Source: Streptomyces sp. NBC_00683 (GTDB lineage Bacteria > Actinomycetota > Actinomycetes > Streptomycetales > Streptomycetaceae). From it: DNA of 64,000 nt. Positions 9,303-18,449 of this stretch are shown piece by piece (positions within the stretch are counted from its first letter, which is position 1; the number at the start of each line of letters is the position of its first letter). The DNA lies in contig NZ_CP109013.1 in assembly GCF_036226745.1 (NCBI RefSeq), forward strand, positions 868,001 through 932,000, given 5' to 3'. The position numbers and the translations under genes are program-made. Below the pieces are notes generated by a model, which had not been told where the DNA came from, did not search any database, and worked only from the letters and a program-made list of their open reading frames with translations.

Positions 9303-10189
9303 ACACTCTGCTCCAGACCTTGTTCAACGGTGTGGCACTGGGTTCGATCTACGCCTTGGTCGCACTCGGCTTCTGCCTGGTGTTCAAGGCGTCCGGCGCG
9401 GTGAACTTCGCCCACGGTTCGCTGCTGCTCCTCGGCGGCTATCTCGTCGCCGTACTGCACGAGCCGCTCGGCTTCTCCGGTGCCGTCGCTGTGGCCGCCG
9501 CCGGCCCGGCCGCCGCGGCGGCTCTCGAGTCCCTGGTCCTGCGCCGGGTGGCGAAGGCCGACGGACCGGCCGTGCCGACCATTGTCACCATCGGGATCGA
9601 CATCCTGCTGCTCACCGAACTCGCCCGCCGCATAGGCGGCGACGTCCTCGGCACCGGCGACCCCTGGGGCGCCGATGTGGTCACGCTGGGCGGCATCACG
9701 TTCGCCCAGGCTCGGATGTACTCCCTGCTGGTCGCTGTGCTGCTGGTCGGTGGCTTCCTGGCCGCCTTCCGCTGGACACGCTGGGGCCTGTCCATGCGCG
9801 CTCACGCCCTCGACGCCGAAGCTGCCGCGCTGATGGGTGTGCGCGGCAACCGGCTGCGGATGAGTGCCTGGGCGCTGGCAGGTGTGCTGGCCGCGGTGGC
9901 CGCCGTCTTCCTGGCGGCGTTCCCCGGTACGGGCATCGACCGGACCACGGGCCAGATCGCGCTCGCCGCATTCCCGGCCGCGGTTCTCGGCGGCCTCGGT
10001 TCGGTCGGCGGAGCCCTGCTCGGCAGCGTGGTCGTCGGCATGGCGGAGGCACTGGCGACCGGCTACCAGGAGCAGTTGAGCGGGCTCGGTTCCGATCTCG
10101 CCACGGTCGTGCCGTACGCAGTGATGGTGCTGGTCCTGATCGCCAGGCCCCAGGGCCTGCTCGGAGCGAAGGAGTCCACCCGTGTCTGA
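9299..10189 (+). CDS. livH: Branched-chain-type ABC permease (LivH-like)
   Basis: Inner-membrane permease, 296 residues, about eight hydrophobic helices. Family signatures are FNGVALGSIYALVALGF, GAVNFAHGSLLLLGGY and, at the C-terminal side, FPAAVLGGLGSVGGALLG. The cytoplasmic coupling loop MRAHALDAEAAALMGV, which contacts the ATPases, is recognisable. The ATG at 9299 overlaps the livG stop. Forms the channel with the next gene product. Confidence 0.93.
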   Translation: MNTLLQTLFNGVALGSIYALVALGFCLVFKASGAVNFAHGSLLLLGGYLVAVLHEPLGFSGAVAVAAAGPAAAAALESLVLRRVAKADGPAVPTIVTIGIDILLLTELARRIGGDVLGTGDPWGADVVTLGGITFAQARMYSLLVAVLLVGGFLAAFRWTRWGLSMRAHALDAEAAALMGVRGNRLRMSAWALAGVLAAVAAVFLAAFPGTGIDRTTGQIALAAFPAAVLGGLGSVGGALLGSVVVGMAEALATGYQEQLSGLGSDLATVVPYAVMVLVLIARPQGLLGAKESTRV

Positions 10190-11423
10190 CACCTCGTCCG
10201 GGACCCGTTCAGCAGCATCCGGTCTCCTGACCGTCCTGCGCGGCAACCCCCGGCGGATCGCCGCCCTCGGCGGCTGTCTGCTGCTGCTCGCCCCTCCCCT
10301 GTACCTGTCCTCCTTCTGGTTGCAGACCGGACTGTTCGCGATGGTCGCGGTGATTGCCGCCATCGGCCTGAACATCCTGGTGGGAACGGCCGGGCAGCTC
10401 TCGCTCGGTCATGCGTTCTTCCTTGCGGTCGGGGCCTATGGCTACACCTGGCTCGCCGACGGCTCGCACCGTTCCGGTATGACGGAGGTGTCCGGCGTCG
10501 GGCTTCCCCCGCTGCTCGCCTTTGTCGTGGCGATCCTGCTGGCCGGAGCGGCGGGCGCTGCCTTCAGCCCCCTCTCGGGCCGTCTGCGCGGCATGTATCT
10601 GGGTGTGGCGACGCTGGCGCTTGTCTTCTTCGGGCACCACGCGATGCTCAACGCCGAGTCCTACACCGGCGGGTTCAACGGCCGGTCGGTGCCCGCGATG
10701 GAGATCCTGGGGCTCAGCCTGGGCGACGCGGACGACGGACTGGCCGTGCTCGGCGTGCCGTTCGGCGGCCTGGAGCGGCTGTGGTACTTCGGGCTGGTTC
10801 TCGTCGCGGTGGCCGCTCTGACCGCGCGAAACATGCTGCGCGGACGTCCGGGGCGCGCCCTCGGCGCGCTGCGCGACAGCGAGGTAGCCGCCGCGGTGAT
10901 GGGCGTGCCCGCGGGCCGCTACCGCGCTGCGGCCTTCACCGTCTCGTCCATGTACGCAGGTGCGGCCGGCGCTCTTCTGGCGCTGGCTTCACAGCGGATC
11001 GTGCCCGACTACTTCAGCTTGCTGCTGTCCATGGACATGCTCGCCATGATCGTGATCGGCGGCCTCGGCTCCGTGGCGGGCGCGGCTCTCGGCGCGGTCT
11101 TCGTCAGCGTCCTCCCACAGCTGCTCGCCCACTACGCCGACGCGCTGCCTCTGGTCGTGGTCGCCGGTTCGAACGAGCCCGGTCTCGGCTCGGGGGACGC
11201 CGCGCGCTACCTGTACGGCGCCGCACTGGTCCTGACCCTGGTCTTCGCACCGGGCGGACTCGTCGGACTCACCGGCCGGCGCCTCTCACCGCCCTGGCGC
11301 CGTCGGCCCCCCGGAAACGCCGGCTCCCTCAAATCCGCACTCCCTTCCGCCTCTTCCACGGCTTCCACGACTTCCGTCGACTCCATCGCCGACGGGAACA
11401 CCCTCAAGGAGCACACACAGTGA
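10182..11423 (+). CDS. livM: Branched-chain-type ABC permease (LivM-like)
   Basis: Second permease subunit, 413 residues. Signatures are GLNILVGTAGQLSLGHAFF, coupling loop GRALGALRDSEVAAAVMGV and VIGGLGSVAGAALGAVF. It carries a long insertion of about 60 residues around 290-350 and a Ser/Thr-rich tail of about 40 residues after the last helix, both unusual but read in one open frame. The GTG start at 10182 overlaps livH by 8 bp and the stop overlaps the binding-protein start, so expression is tightly coupled. Confidence 0.92.
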   Translation: MSDTSSGTRSAASGLLTVLRGNPRRIAALGGCLLLLAPPLYLSSFWLQTGLFAMVAVIAAIGLNILVGTAGQLSLGHAFFLAVGAYGYTWLADGSHRSGMTEVSGVGLPPLLAFVVAILLAGAAGAAFSPLSGRLRGMYLGVATLALVFFGHHAMLNAESYTGGFNGRSVPAMEILGLSLGDADDGLAVLGVPFGGLERLWYFGLVLVAVAALTARNMLRGRPGRALGALRDSEVAAAVMGVPAGRYRAAAFTVSSMYAGAAGALLALASQRIVPDYFSLLLSMDMLAMIVIGGLGSVAGAALGAVFVSVLPQLLAHYADALPLVVVAGSNEPGLGSGDAARYLYGAALVLTLVFAPGGLVGLTGRRLSPPWRRRPPGNAGSLKSALPSASSTASTTSVDSIADGNTLKEHTQ

Positions 11424-12682
11424 ACCGTAAGCACCACCTCAGAGCCGCTGCCGCTGTCGCCGCCCTGGCCATCGTGATGACCGGATGCAGCACCAAGGGC
11501 GACACGTCCGACGGGTCCGCCGACAGCTCCGGAATCAAGACCGGTCCCGGCATCACGAAGAGCACGATCAAGGTCGGCGTCCTCACCGACATCAGCGGTC
11601 CCGCCGCCCCGCTGGGCAAGAGCGCCCTGCAGGCCGAACAGCTCCACCTCAAGCAGGTGAACGAGGCGGGCGGCGTCTGCGGGCGCACCATCGAACTGAC
11701 GGTGCGCGACCACGGACTCGACGTGCAGAAAGCCGTCTCGGCCTACGCCGAGATCGAACCCCAGATCGCCGCGCTCGGTCAGATCAGCGGATCCGCGCAG
11801 ACCGCCGCGCTGCTCGACAGCATCGAGAAGGACAAGCTGCAGTCGATCCAGATCGGCGCCTCCGGCACCGTGCTGGGCAAGCCCCACATCCGACTGATCG
11901 CGAGCACGTACGACATCGACATGGTCAACGGGGTCGCCTTCCTGGCGAAGGCCGCGAAGCTCAAGAAGGGGGACAAGGTCGGCCACGTCTACATCGAGGG
12001 CGAGTACGGCGGCAACGCGGCCGAGGGCGCCGAGTTCGCCGCGGAGAAGGCCGGACTCCAACTGGTGCCGCAGACCGTTAAGTCCACCGACAAGGACCTG
12101 ACCGCGCAGGTGACGGCTCTGCGGGCGGCCAAGGTCAAGGCGATCGTCTTCAGCGGGGTCCCGGCCCAGACCGCTTCGCTTGTCGGTGTCGCCGCGGCGA
12201 CCGGACTGAAGGTGCCGGTCCTCGCCAGCGCCCCCGCCTACGTTCCCCAGTTGCTTGCCACTCCGGCGAAGCCGGCCCTGGAGAAGATGCTGTACATCGC
12301 CAGTCCCTGGCCGGCCCTGAGCGTCGACGACCCGTCGGTGAAGAAGCTGGTCGCCGACTACACCTCGGCGTACCCGAAGGACCCGGTGAACCAGGCGGCC
12401 CAGGCCGGCAACGGGGCCGCCTCCCTGCTGGTGGGCACCCTCAAGGCAGCCTGCGCGGCGAAGGACCTCAGCCGAGAGGGCATCAGCTCCGCCCTGCGCA
12501 GCCTCACCGCGTTCTCCGAGGGCTTCCACGAGCCGCAGGACTTCTCGGACCCGGCCAAGGCGTCCAGCACGAAGACGTACATCGCACAGCCCGCCGCGGG
12601 CGTGCCGGGCGGTCTGAAGCAGGTCCATGGCGGCACCGAGGACCCGGCCGTCGCCGAATACCTGGCCGCCTCCGGCGGCTGA
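11420..12682 (+). CDS. Substrate-binding lipoprotein of the liv-type ABC transporter
   Basis: Extracytoplasmic type I periplasmic-binding-fold receptor, 420 residues. A lipoprotein signal (RKHHLRAAAAVAALAIVMTGC) predicts lipidation at Cys22. The mature part begins with STIKVGVLTDISGPAAPLG, the usual first strand of LivK-like receptors. The GTG at 11420 is preceded by AAGGAG and overlaps the livM stop. Substrate cannot be assigned: relatives bind branched amino acids, amides, urea or aromatic acids; the catabolic neighbours favour a carboxylate (inference). Confidence 0.92.
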   Translation: MNRKHHLRAAAAVAALAIVMTGCSTKGDTSDGSADSSGIKTGPGITKSTIKVGVLTDISGPAAPLGKSALQAEQLHLKQVNEAGGVCGRTIELTVRDHGLDVQKAVSAYAEIEPQIAALGQISGSAQTAALLDSIEKDKLQSIQIGASGTVLGKPHIRLIASTYDIDMVNGVAFLAKAAKLKKGDKVGHVYIEGEYGGNAAEGAEFAAEKAGLQLVPQTVKSTDKDLTAQVTALRAAKVKAIVFSGVPAQTASLVGVAAATGLKVPVLASAPAYVPQLLATPAKPALEKMLYIASPWPALSVDDPSVKKLVADYTSAYPKDPVNQAAQAGNGAASLLVGTLKAACAAKDLSREGISSALRSLTAFSEGFHEPQDFSDPAKASSTKTYIAQPAAGVPGGLKQVHGGTEDPAVAEYLAASGG

Positions 12683-12801
12683 CCCGTCAGCTCCCGGCCC
12701 TCGTGAGGATCCTCCGGAATCCCCTGCGGGCCGCTCCGTGCCGGGCCTGCACGGCGGGCCCGGCACGGCCCCACCACACCAACCGCCCCTGGAGGCCCAC
12801 C

Positions 12802-13161
12802 TTGACGCCCCAGCACCGACCACCGCGCAACCCACCTCAGCCGCCACGGGAGGAGCCGGCACCGGACGCGGCACGGGCGACGGCCGCCCAGGGCGCCGCG
12901 CGGCACCGGATCCGGCGCCGCTACGCCGGCCGGATCATCACCGGCTATCTCCTGCTGGCCGTGCTCGTCTCAGCGGGTCCTTCGGCCTTGAACGAGCGGG
13001 TTGCCGGACATCTCTCCGTCGCGTCACTGCTCGTCCTGCTGCACCTGGCGCTCGTCCTCTGGGCGCTGCTCAGCCACCGCCGCTCCGCCGCGCGTCTTGA
13101 CACGTCCGTGAAGCGTCTCCGGAATGACCTCGCGGACGACACCCACCGGGCGGCGTGGTGA
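12802..13161 (+). CDS. DUF485-like small membrane protein
   Basis: About 119 residues with two hydrophobic helices (GYLLLAVLVSAG and VASLLVLLHLALVLWALL) after a basic, Pro-rich N-terminus. DUF485 proteins typically sit immediately before, and are co-translated with, ActP-type sodium/solute symporters, exactly as here. The start is the TTG at 12802, six bases after a perfect GGAGG; the frame is open further upstream without support. The stop overlaps the symporter GTG. Role unknown, presumably a partner of the symporter. Confidence 0.75.
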   Translation: MTPQHRPPRNPPQPPREEPAPDAARATAAQGAARHRIRRRYAGRIITGYLLLAVLVSAGPSALNERVAGHLSVASLLVLLHLALVLWALLSHRRSAARLDTSVKRLRNDLADDTHRAAW

Positions 13162-14747
13162 ACGCGGCGGCGTCCTACGCGACGCCGGACTCCTTCTACG
13201 TCGTCTTCATGGTCTTTCTGAGCCTGTGCGGATTCCTGTGGATCGTCACCGGGACCACCGAGGACGACGCGGCCATGCTGCCGACCTCCGACCGCCCCGG
13301 CAAGGCGTGGCGCAGTGGGCTCGCCATCAGCGGCGACAGCCTGTCTGCCGTCACCCTGATGGCACTCGTCGGCCTCATCACACTCACCGGCTTCGACGGC
13401 GTCATGATCTCCCTCGCCTGCGCGATGAGCCTCGTGCTGCTGATGTTGCTCGCCGAGCCGCTGCGCAGAGCAGGCGGGCACACAGTCGCGGACGCCTTGG
13501 CCCGGCGATTCCCCGAGCGCTCGGTCCGCGTGGCCCTCGGACTCCTGACGCTGATGATCTGCCTGCCCTACCTTGTCCTGCAGTTGACCGCGATCGGCGC
13601 CCTGACCACGTTCGTACTCGGCCTCACCAGCAGCGCGGCCCAAGCCGGATGCATCATCGCCACCGGCCTTCTGATGATCTTTCTCGCCGTCAGCGGCGGT
13701 CTCCGCGGCACCGCCCGCGTACAGGTGGTCAAGGTGGTGGCCCTGCTCCTGGTCCTGTCCGTCGTGGCCCTCCTTGTACTGCATCGTTTCGGCTGGAACC
13801 CCGACCGTCTGCTCGGCGCGGCGGCCGCGCGGAGCAGCCACGGCGACGCCTTCCTCGGCCCCGGCGTGCAGTACGGCTCAGGGGCGTACGCCATGGCGAA
13901 CCGTTTCGGACAGTTCATCACTCTGGCTCTCGCGGTCGGTTGCCTGCCGCAGGTCACGATGCGGATCCTTTCCGCTCCCGGCGGCCGCGCGACACGTTCG
14001 GCCATGCACTGGGCCATCGCCCAGTTCCTACTGGTGTCCGCGCTGCTCGCGGTGATCGGGGTCGGGGCGGCCGCGGTTCTCGGCGGACCGGAGCTGCTCA
14101 CGGCCGACTCCACAGGAAACAGTGCACTGCTTCTGGTGGCGGACGCTCTGCGCCCGGGCGGTGTGCTCATGCCGGCGGTGTTCTGCGCCGTGTTCCTCAC
14201 CGCACTGGCCACCGTCGCCGATGTCTCCATCGCAGCGGCCATCTCGGTGGCCCGTGACCTGCTGCCACGCTCCGCGCCGCGGAGCAGTGCACCTGATCCG
14301 CGTCAGGAGCGCCTCGCGCGGTGGACGGCGACACTCATCGGCGCTCTCACCATCGCGCTCGCGGTCCTGTCCGCCAACTGGAATCTGCTGGTGCTGTCCA
14401 CCCTCGCGATGACGCTGACCGCCTCGGCTCTCGCACCCGTCCTCGCTTACGGACTGCTGTGGCCGCGCTTCACGGGTCGCGGCGTGCTGTGGTGCGTCTA
14501 CGGTTCGAGTCTCCTCACGATCGTGCTCGTCATCGTCTCTCCGTTGATCTCCGGCAGTCCCACCGCTGCCCTGCCCGACCACGACTTCCGCTGGACGGCC
14601 CTGGTCAACCCGGGGGTGCTGACCGTCCCCTTCGGCTTCCTGCTCGGCTGGCTCGGCAGCCTGCCGGGGGCGCGAGGAGAGACCGCCGACGGAACCGGCA
14701 GACCACGTATGCGAAGCGGTAACGGCCGCCGATTCATGGGGAGTTGA
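13158..14747 (+). CDS. Sodium:solute symporter family permease (ActP-like)
   Basis: Integral membrane transporter of the SSS family, about 529 residues with about 13 hydrophobic helices. The N-terminal helix is followed by AISGDSLSAVTLMALVGL, the position of the conserved G-D-x-x-S motif that forms part of the Na+ site. GCLPQVTMRILS matches the P-x-x-x-R-x-x region of acetate/monocarboxylate members. The start is GTG 13158 overlapping the DUF485 stop (GTG 13155 is one codon earlier). With the liv-type importer and the MFS protein, this is the third acid-type uptake system in 13 kb. Confidence 0.9.
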   Translation: MNAAASYATPDSFYVVFMVFLSLCGFLWIVTGTTEDDAAMLPTSDRPGKAWRSGLAISGDSLSAVTLMALVGLITLTGFDGVMISLACAMSLVLLMLLAEPLRRAGGHTVADALARRFPERSVRVALGLLTLMICLPYLVLQLTAIGALTTFVLGLTSSAAQAGCIIATGLLMIFLAVSGGLRGTARVQVVKVVALLLVLSVVALLVLHRFGWNPDRLLGAAAARSSHGDAFLGPGVQYGSGAYAMANRFGQFITLALAVGCLPQVTMRILSAPGGRATRSAMHWAIAQFLLVSALLAVIGVGAAAVLGGPELLTADSTGNSALLLVADALRPGGVLMPAVFCAVFLTALATVADVSIAAAISVARDLLPRSAPRSSAPDPRQERLARWTATLIGALTIALAVLSANWNLLVLSTLAMTLTASALAPVLAYGLLWPRFTGRGVLWCVYGSSLLTIVLVIVSPLISGSPTAALPDHDFRWTALVNPGVLTVPFGFLLGWLGSLPGARGETADGTGRPRMRSGNGRRFMGS

Positions 14748-14764
14748 GCGCGATGCTTGTGTGC

Positions 14765-15151
14765 TCAGTTGTCTCCGCTGGATGCACGGCTCAGATCCAC
14801 TACGCAGAAGATGTTGCCGTCCGGGTCGGCCAGGACGACGAAGTCGGGATCGGCCGGGTAGAGCTCCCAGTCGATCACGCCGGCGCCCAGATCGGTCAGC
14901 CGCCGGACCTCCGCTCGTTGCTCCTCCGCCGTGTCCGTGAAGAGGTCCAGGTGGAGACGGGGCCGCGGCTCGGACGGGGACGTGCTGCGTTGCAGCCCGA
15001 GGGCACGCCCGGAGCCGTCGGCGTGGTTGAGGGTCCTCCACGTCTCGCTCTTCGCCTCCTGAGATTCAACCAGGTTCAAAGCGGCTGACCAGAAGGCAAC
15101 AGCGCGAGGAATGTCCGTGACACCGATGACAGGGATTCCGAGTCGCAGCAT
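14765..15151 (-). CDS. VOC-superfamily protein (glyoxalase-like)
   Basis: 128 residues forming one vicinal-oxygen-chelate unit pair: LGIPVIGVTDIPRAVAFWSA, the central PRLHLDLF strand and VVLADPDGNIFCVVD. Metal-ligand-like His and acidic positions are present, but the activity is not predictable. It converges on the symporter gene with a 17-bp gap. Just upstream of its start (15166) begins an IS remnant, so its promoter side has been rearranged. Confidence 0.85.
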   Translation of the reverse strand: MLRLGIPVIGVTDIPRAVAFWSAALNLVESQEAKSETWRTLNHADGSGRALGLQRSTSPSEPRPRLHLDLFTDTAEEQRAEVRRLTDLGAGVIDWELYPADPDFVVLADPDGNIFCVVDLSRASSGDN

Positions 15152-15165
15152 GAGAACGAGCCTAA

Positions 15166-15594
15166 GGGCTGTCCCGTAAATGATCTATGAGTCGCCCAGG
15201 GCAGGGTCGGTCGCTGTGCGGTCGCTGGTCTTATCCGGCAAGGGTGAGGTTGTGCTGGCGTGCGATGCCGAGCATGGCATGGTGGACGCCGTCGCCTTTG
15301 AGGCGGCAATCGCGGAGGATCTTCCAGGTCTTCATGCGGGCGAGGACGTGCTCGACGCGGGCGCGGACCTGCTTGTGGGACTTGTTGTGTTCCTGTTTCC
15401 AGTCGGGCAGCTCTTCGCCCTTGCGCCGGCGGTGGGGCATGACGAGTCCAGTGCCGGGATAGCCGCCGTCGGCGATCGTCATGGTCTTGCGAACGGCAGC
15501 TTTGGCGCCGGATTCCTCCCACGCCTTGCAGTCGTTGCGGTTTCCAACGAGAGGCCGACCCACGACGACCGCACGGCCGACCCGGCGGACTGAA
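15166..15594 (-). mobile_element. Truncated IS5-family insertion sequence
   Basis: The terminal sequence GGGCTGTCCCGTAAATGATC at 15166, a typical end of Streptomyces IS5-like elements, is followed by the 3' part of a transposase gene. The opposite end and about half of the transposase are missing: similarity fades near 15590, where the upstream region of a secreted-protein gene begins. Confidence 0.8.
15231..15594 (-). pseudogene. IS5-like transposase, C-terminal fragment
   Basis: Reads GRPLVGNRNDCKAW, MTIADGGYPGTGLVMPHRR, then RARVEHVLARMKTWKILRD and the stop. The second Asp (ADGGY) and the Glu (RARVEH) of the DDE triad are present; the first Asp and the whole N-terminus are absent. The open frame continues upstream to 16049, but only as the antisense of the secreted-protein gene. 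Not functional alone. Confidence 0.85.
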
Positions 15595-15648
15595 ACCGGC
15601 CCTCCTCCCCCGTACAACCATCCGCCGATCTCCGCTGTCTTGATCCCC

Positions 15649-17004
15649 GTGAAGAAGACGCTCATCGCCTCCGCCGCCGCACTCGGCGCGCTCGCCGCCG
15701 TCACGGGCCCGGCCGCGGCCCCCGCCGCGGCCGCCTCCGACGCCCTGTGGCTCTGGTCCGACCCGTACGAGATCACCCTCGCGGGCCCGTCCGAGGACGG
15801 CTCCCCCGCACCGTCGCAGTCGCTGACCGTGCAGATCAGCCACGACAACACGGCGACCACCGTCCCGGCCGGCACGCTCACCGTCGACGCCTCCGGAGTC
15901 GCCTCGTTCGCCGAGGTCACCTGGCCCGCGAACTGCCGCCCGGAGAACGAGACCACCGCCGTCTGCACCACCCCCGAACTCCCCGGCGGCGCCAACGCCC
16001 CCGCCGCGCGGATCGGCCTGACCACCAAGCCGGGCGCCACCGACGGCAACGACGGCTACGTCCGCTACACCGCCCAGGCCGGCGGCATGAACGCCTACCC
16101 GGGCGAGACCTACGTCGCCGTCAACGACGGCCCCGCGCTCGGCCTCACCCAGGCCGAGTACCGCACCGGCATGGCACCCGACCAGCCCTTCGACTCCTCC
16201 GTCGTCCTCGGCAACCAGGGCAACCGCACCGCCGACCGCACCCTGCTCACCGTCTTCACCTCCCGCGGCATCCGCCTCGGCATGTCCGTCCCCTCCAACT
16301 GCGAGTCCACGAACGCCGTCACCGGCCGTACGTTCCTCTGCGTCCTGGACGAGCGGACGACCCCGGGCTCGTACCACTCCCTCCCGCTGAAGTTCCGCAC
16401 CAAGGACATGGCCCTCTTCGACCGCGTCGACTATTCGGCGCAGCCCTACTCCGAGCAGGCGCTCGCCGAGGCCCGCACCGGCCGCGCCTTCACCCCGGGC
16501 GCCGGCCCGGAGCTGAACCTCACCCCGGCCGCCGCCCCCTCCGACGAGCTCCAGCCGTACCGCAGCTTCACGGTGAAGACCGTCAACCAGGCCGACTACC
16601 GGCTGACCGCCTCCACCGTCTCCGGCGCGGCCGGCGACACCGTCCCCGCCACCGTCACCGTCCACAACGCGGGCCCCGCCTGGGTCGCCTCCCTCGGCGC
16701 GGGCGAACCCGCCGCGACCGTCGACATCGACATCCCCGCCGGCACCTCGGTCGCCTCCGCCCCCGACGCCTGCTGGTCCCAGTCCGAGACCCGCTACCGC
16801 TGCAGCACCCCCATCTACCTCACCGAATCCGGCAAGGCCGCCACCCACACCTTCCCCTTCACCCTCCACATCGACGAGGTCATCCCGAACGCCACCGCCC
16901 GCGCCGCCCTCTACAACGACGCCTACGAACCCGCCGTCCGCACCTTCGACCCCGACCTGACGAACAACACGGCCACCCTCACCGTCAATCCCTCGACGAG
17001 CTGA
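15649..17004 (+). CDS. Secreted protein with Ig-like/DUF11-like repeats
   Basis: 451 residues. Signal peptide MKKTLIASAAALGALAAVTG with AAA cleavage near residue 29. The mature region holds three to four beta-sandwich-like segments (SFTVKTVNQADYRLTASTV, GDTVPATVTVHNAGPAW, FDPDLTNNTATLTVNP). The last is characteristic of DUF11/cell-surface repeat domains. No sortase or membrane anchor is visible. The GTG at 15649 has no clear ribosome site, and the upstream DNA is an IS remnant ending about 55 bp away, so the native promoter may be lost. Possibly extracellular adhesion or wall-associated; function unknown. Confidence 0.75.
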   Translation: MKKTLIASAAALGALAAVTGPAAAPAAAASDALWLWSDPYEITLAGPSEDGSPAPSQSLTVQISHDNTATTVPAGTLTVDASGVASFAEVTWPANCRPENETTAVCTTPELPGGANAPAARIGLTTKPGATDGNDGYVRYTAQAGGMNAYPGETYVAVNDGPALGLTQAEYRTGMAPDQPFDSSVVLGNQGNRTADRTLLTVFTSRGIRLGMSVPSNCESTNAVTGRTFLCVLDERTTPGSYHSLPLKFRTKDMALFDRVDYSAQPYSEQALAEARTGRAFTPGAGPELNLTPAAAPSDELQPYRSFTVKTVNQADYRLTASTVSGAAGDTVPATVTVHNAGPAWVASLGAGEPAATVDIDIPAGTSVASAPDACWSQSETRYRCSTPIYLTESGKAATHTFPFTLHIDEVIPNATARAALYNDAYEPAVRTFDPDLTNNTATLTVNPSTS

Positions 17005-17193
17005 CGCACGCCCCCTCCGGCTGCCCGGCCCGACCCCTGCGCCTGCCCTGCACGAGCCGGGCAGCCGGCCCCCGCACCGCCCCGGTAACCCCACCCGCAC
17101 CACCCGTGGGCGACTGGCCCGCCCAGAGGGCGGAACGGGCGGGCACGGGCGGACCAAAGCGCCGAGCGCCCGACGCCGCCCACCCCCGCCCCC

Positions 17194-17344
17194 GACCTCT
17201 CCTACCTCCTCGACCACACCAGCCACGTCCTCCGCACCCGCATGGCCGCCGCCCTCGCCGAGATCGGCGACATGGACAAGACCACGATGGTCGTCACCGT
17301 CGACGCGCTCGAAAAGGCCGGCCTGGCCGAGCGCCGCCCCGCCC
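17194..17344 (+). pseudogene. MarR-family regulator remnant with internal deletion
   Basis: In one frame DLSYLLDHTSHVLRTRMAAA (MarR helix 1) runs straight into LAEIGDMDKTTMVVTVDALE and KAGLAERRP (recognition helix and wing entry). The approximately 40 residues normally between them, and everything after the wing, are missing. The surrounding 17005-17547 holds nothing else recognisable. Confidence 0.7.
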
Positions 17345-17547
17345 GGCCGCCCGCCGCGCCCGCCAGTGACCGCCCCGCCCCTCTCCGTCGAGGGTGCGTA
17401 CGAGGGCTCGCAACTCACGCGCGCTCTTCTTGGGCAGTGCGCGGCTCGCCCGGCGTTCTGGCCTAACTGCTCACTTCAAGGGCGGCAGCGGGTGCGCGTG
17501 CGCTGAAGAGCCTCTGGCCGTCCGCTCCAGGGTGCGACACTGGGAGA

Positions 17548-17817
17548 GTGGACGACGAGCGGCAGATGGACCGACGCTTGGAACGGACCATTCTGGAGCT
17601 GTTGGAGCGGCGTGACCCGAAAGCCACGATCTGCCCCTCCGACGCCGCACGGGCGGTGTACGAAGGGGAGGGCGACGGATGGCGCGCGCTGATGGAGTCG
17701 GCACGTCGCGCGGCCCACCGGTTGGTCGAGGCCGGTGAGGTGGAGATCACCCAGGGTGGTAGCCCCGTCGAGCCCTCGAAGGTCCGCGGCCCGATCCGCA
17801 TCCGTCGCGTCCGCTGA
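17548..17817 (+). CDS. DUF3253 domain protein
   Basis: Small 89-residue protein matching DUF3253 over its length: RTILELLERRDPKATICPSD, AARAVY, WRALMESARRAAHRLVEAGE and RGPIRIRRVR. The arrangement resembles a winged helix, but no function is established. The GTG start at 17548 follows a GGGAGA site. It stands alone between two decayed genes, followed by a short hairpin. Confidence 0.8.
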   Translation: MDDERQMDRRLERTILELLERRDPKATICPSDAARAVYEGEGDGWRALMESARRAAHRLVEAGEVEITQGGSPVEPSKVRGPIRIRRVR

Positions 17818-17835
17818 GGTCCGTCCCGCTCGTGT

Positions 17836-17857
17836 GGCACCCGGCCGGACGGGTGCC
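17836..17857 (+). terminator. Short hairpin after the DUF3253 gene
   Basis: GGCACCC / GGGTGCC with an 8-base loop starting 18 bp after the stop. A modest terminator candidate without a T-run. Confidence 0.35.
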
Positions 17858-18027
17858 ATGATGCGCCCCTGACCTCCGGCTCAGGGAAGCGGACGGATCG
17901 CGTACGCGCCGAAACTCACGGATACGCGCGGAGAATCAAGAACGAGGCGTCCTGGACCAGGGGGAAGATCTCGGTTGACCGCGTGTCCTGATGTCGTCCG
18001 TCCGAGCCGCAGGACAGCATCGACCGG

Positions 18028-18369
18028 ATGAACCCTCCTGCGGACCCGGAGCGGACTCCGGACGGCAGATATGTGGTCGTCGACCACCGCCGCTGGCGTG
18101 CGACGGATCCTGAGATCCCCGAGGACGTCGCCTCCCGCCTACGGCATCATCTGATGGCGGCGCGCCGCGGGGTGGCTGCCGCACGCCCCGCCGCTGACGC
18201 GAAGGCTGAGGGCCGGGCGCGGAAACGCGTGAACACCGCGAAGGTGGCGCTCGGTGAGCGGGGTGATCCCTGGTGGGAGCAGTCTGCCGAGGTTCGCCGT
18301 CTGCGCTGGGAGAGGGGGCTCCACGAGCTCGACCAGGCTGAGCGGGAGGCGGGCGGGCGCGCACCGTGA
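18028..18369 (+). CDS. Conserved hypothetical protein
   Basis: 113 residues, soluble and charged. It begins TPDGRYVVVDHRRWRATDPE and continues with helical segments rich in Arg/Ala (LRHHLMAARRGVAAARPAAD, RVNTAKVALGERGDPWWEQ). The regular pattern resembles a small Streptomyces family of unknown function. The ribosome site is weak. It stands directly before the truncated trehalose-synthase-like gene; no functional link is implied. Confidence 0.65.
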   Translation: MNPPADPERTPDGRYVVVDHRRWRATDPEIPEDVASRLRHHLMAARRGVAAARPAADAKAEGRARKRVNTAKVALGERGDPWWEQSAEVRRLRWERGLHELDQAEREAGGRAP

Positions 18370-18449
18370 GGCGGGTTGTCTCCTTGGGCGTGGTACGAAG
18401 ATCCGGCTCGTGGTGCACGGAGCGATCAGGTCCCTGGACCCCTGCCGGC

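Noticed and set aside
15076..17418. 780-codon minus-strand frame
   Set aside because: Gly/Val-rich antisense of the secreted-protein gene; only its IS-matching tail in another frame is meaningful.
17194..17466. Active MarR gene
   Set aside because: The middle of the DNA-binding domain and the entire C-terminus are missing and the frame degenerates after ERRP.
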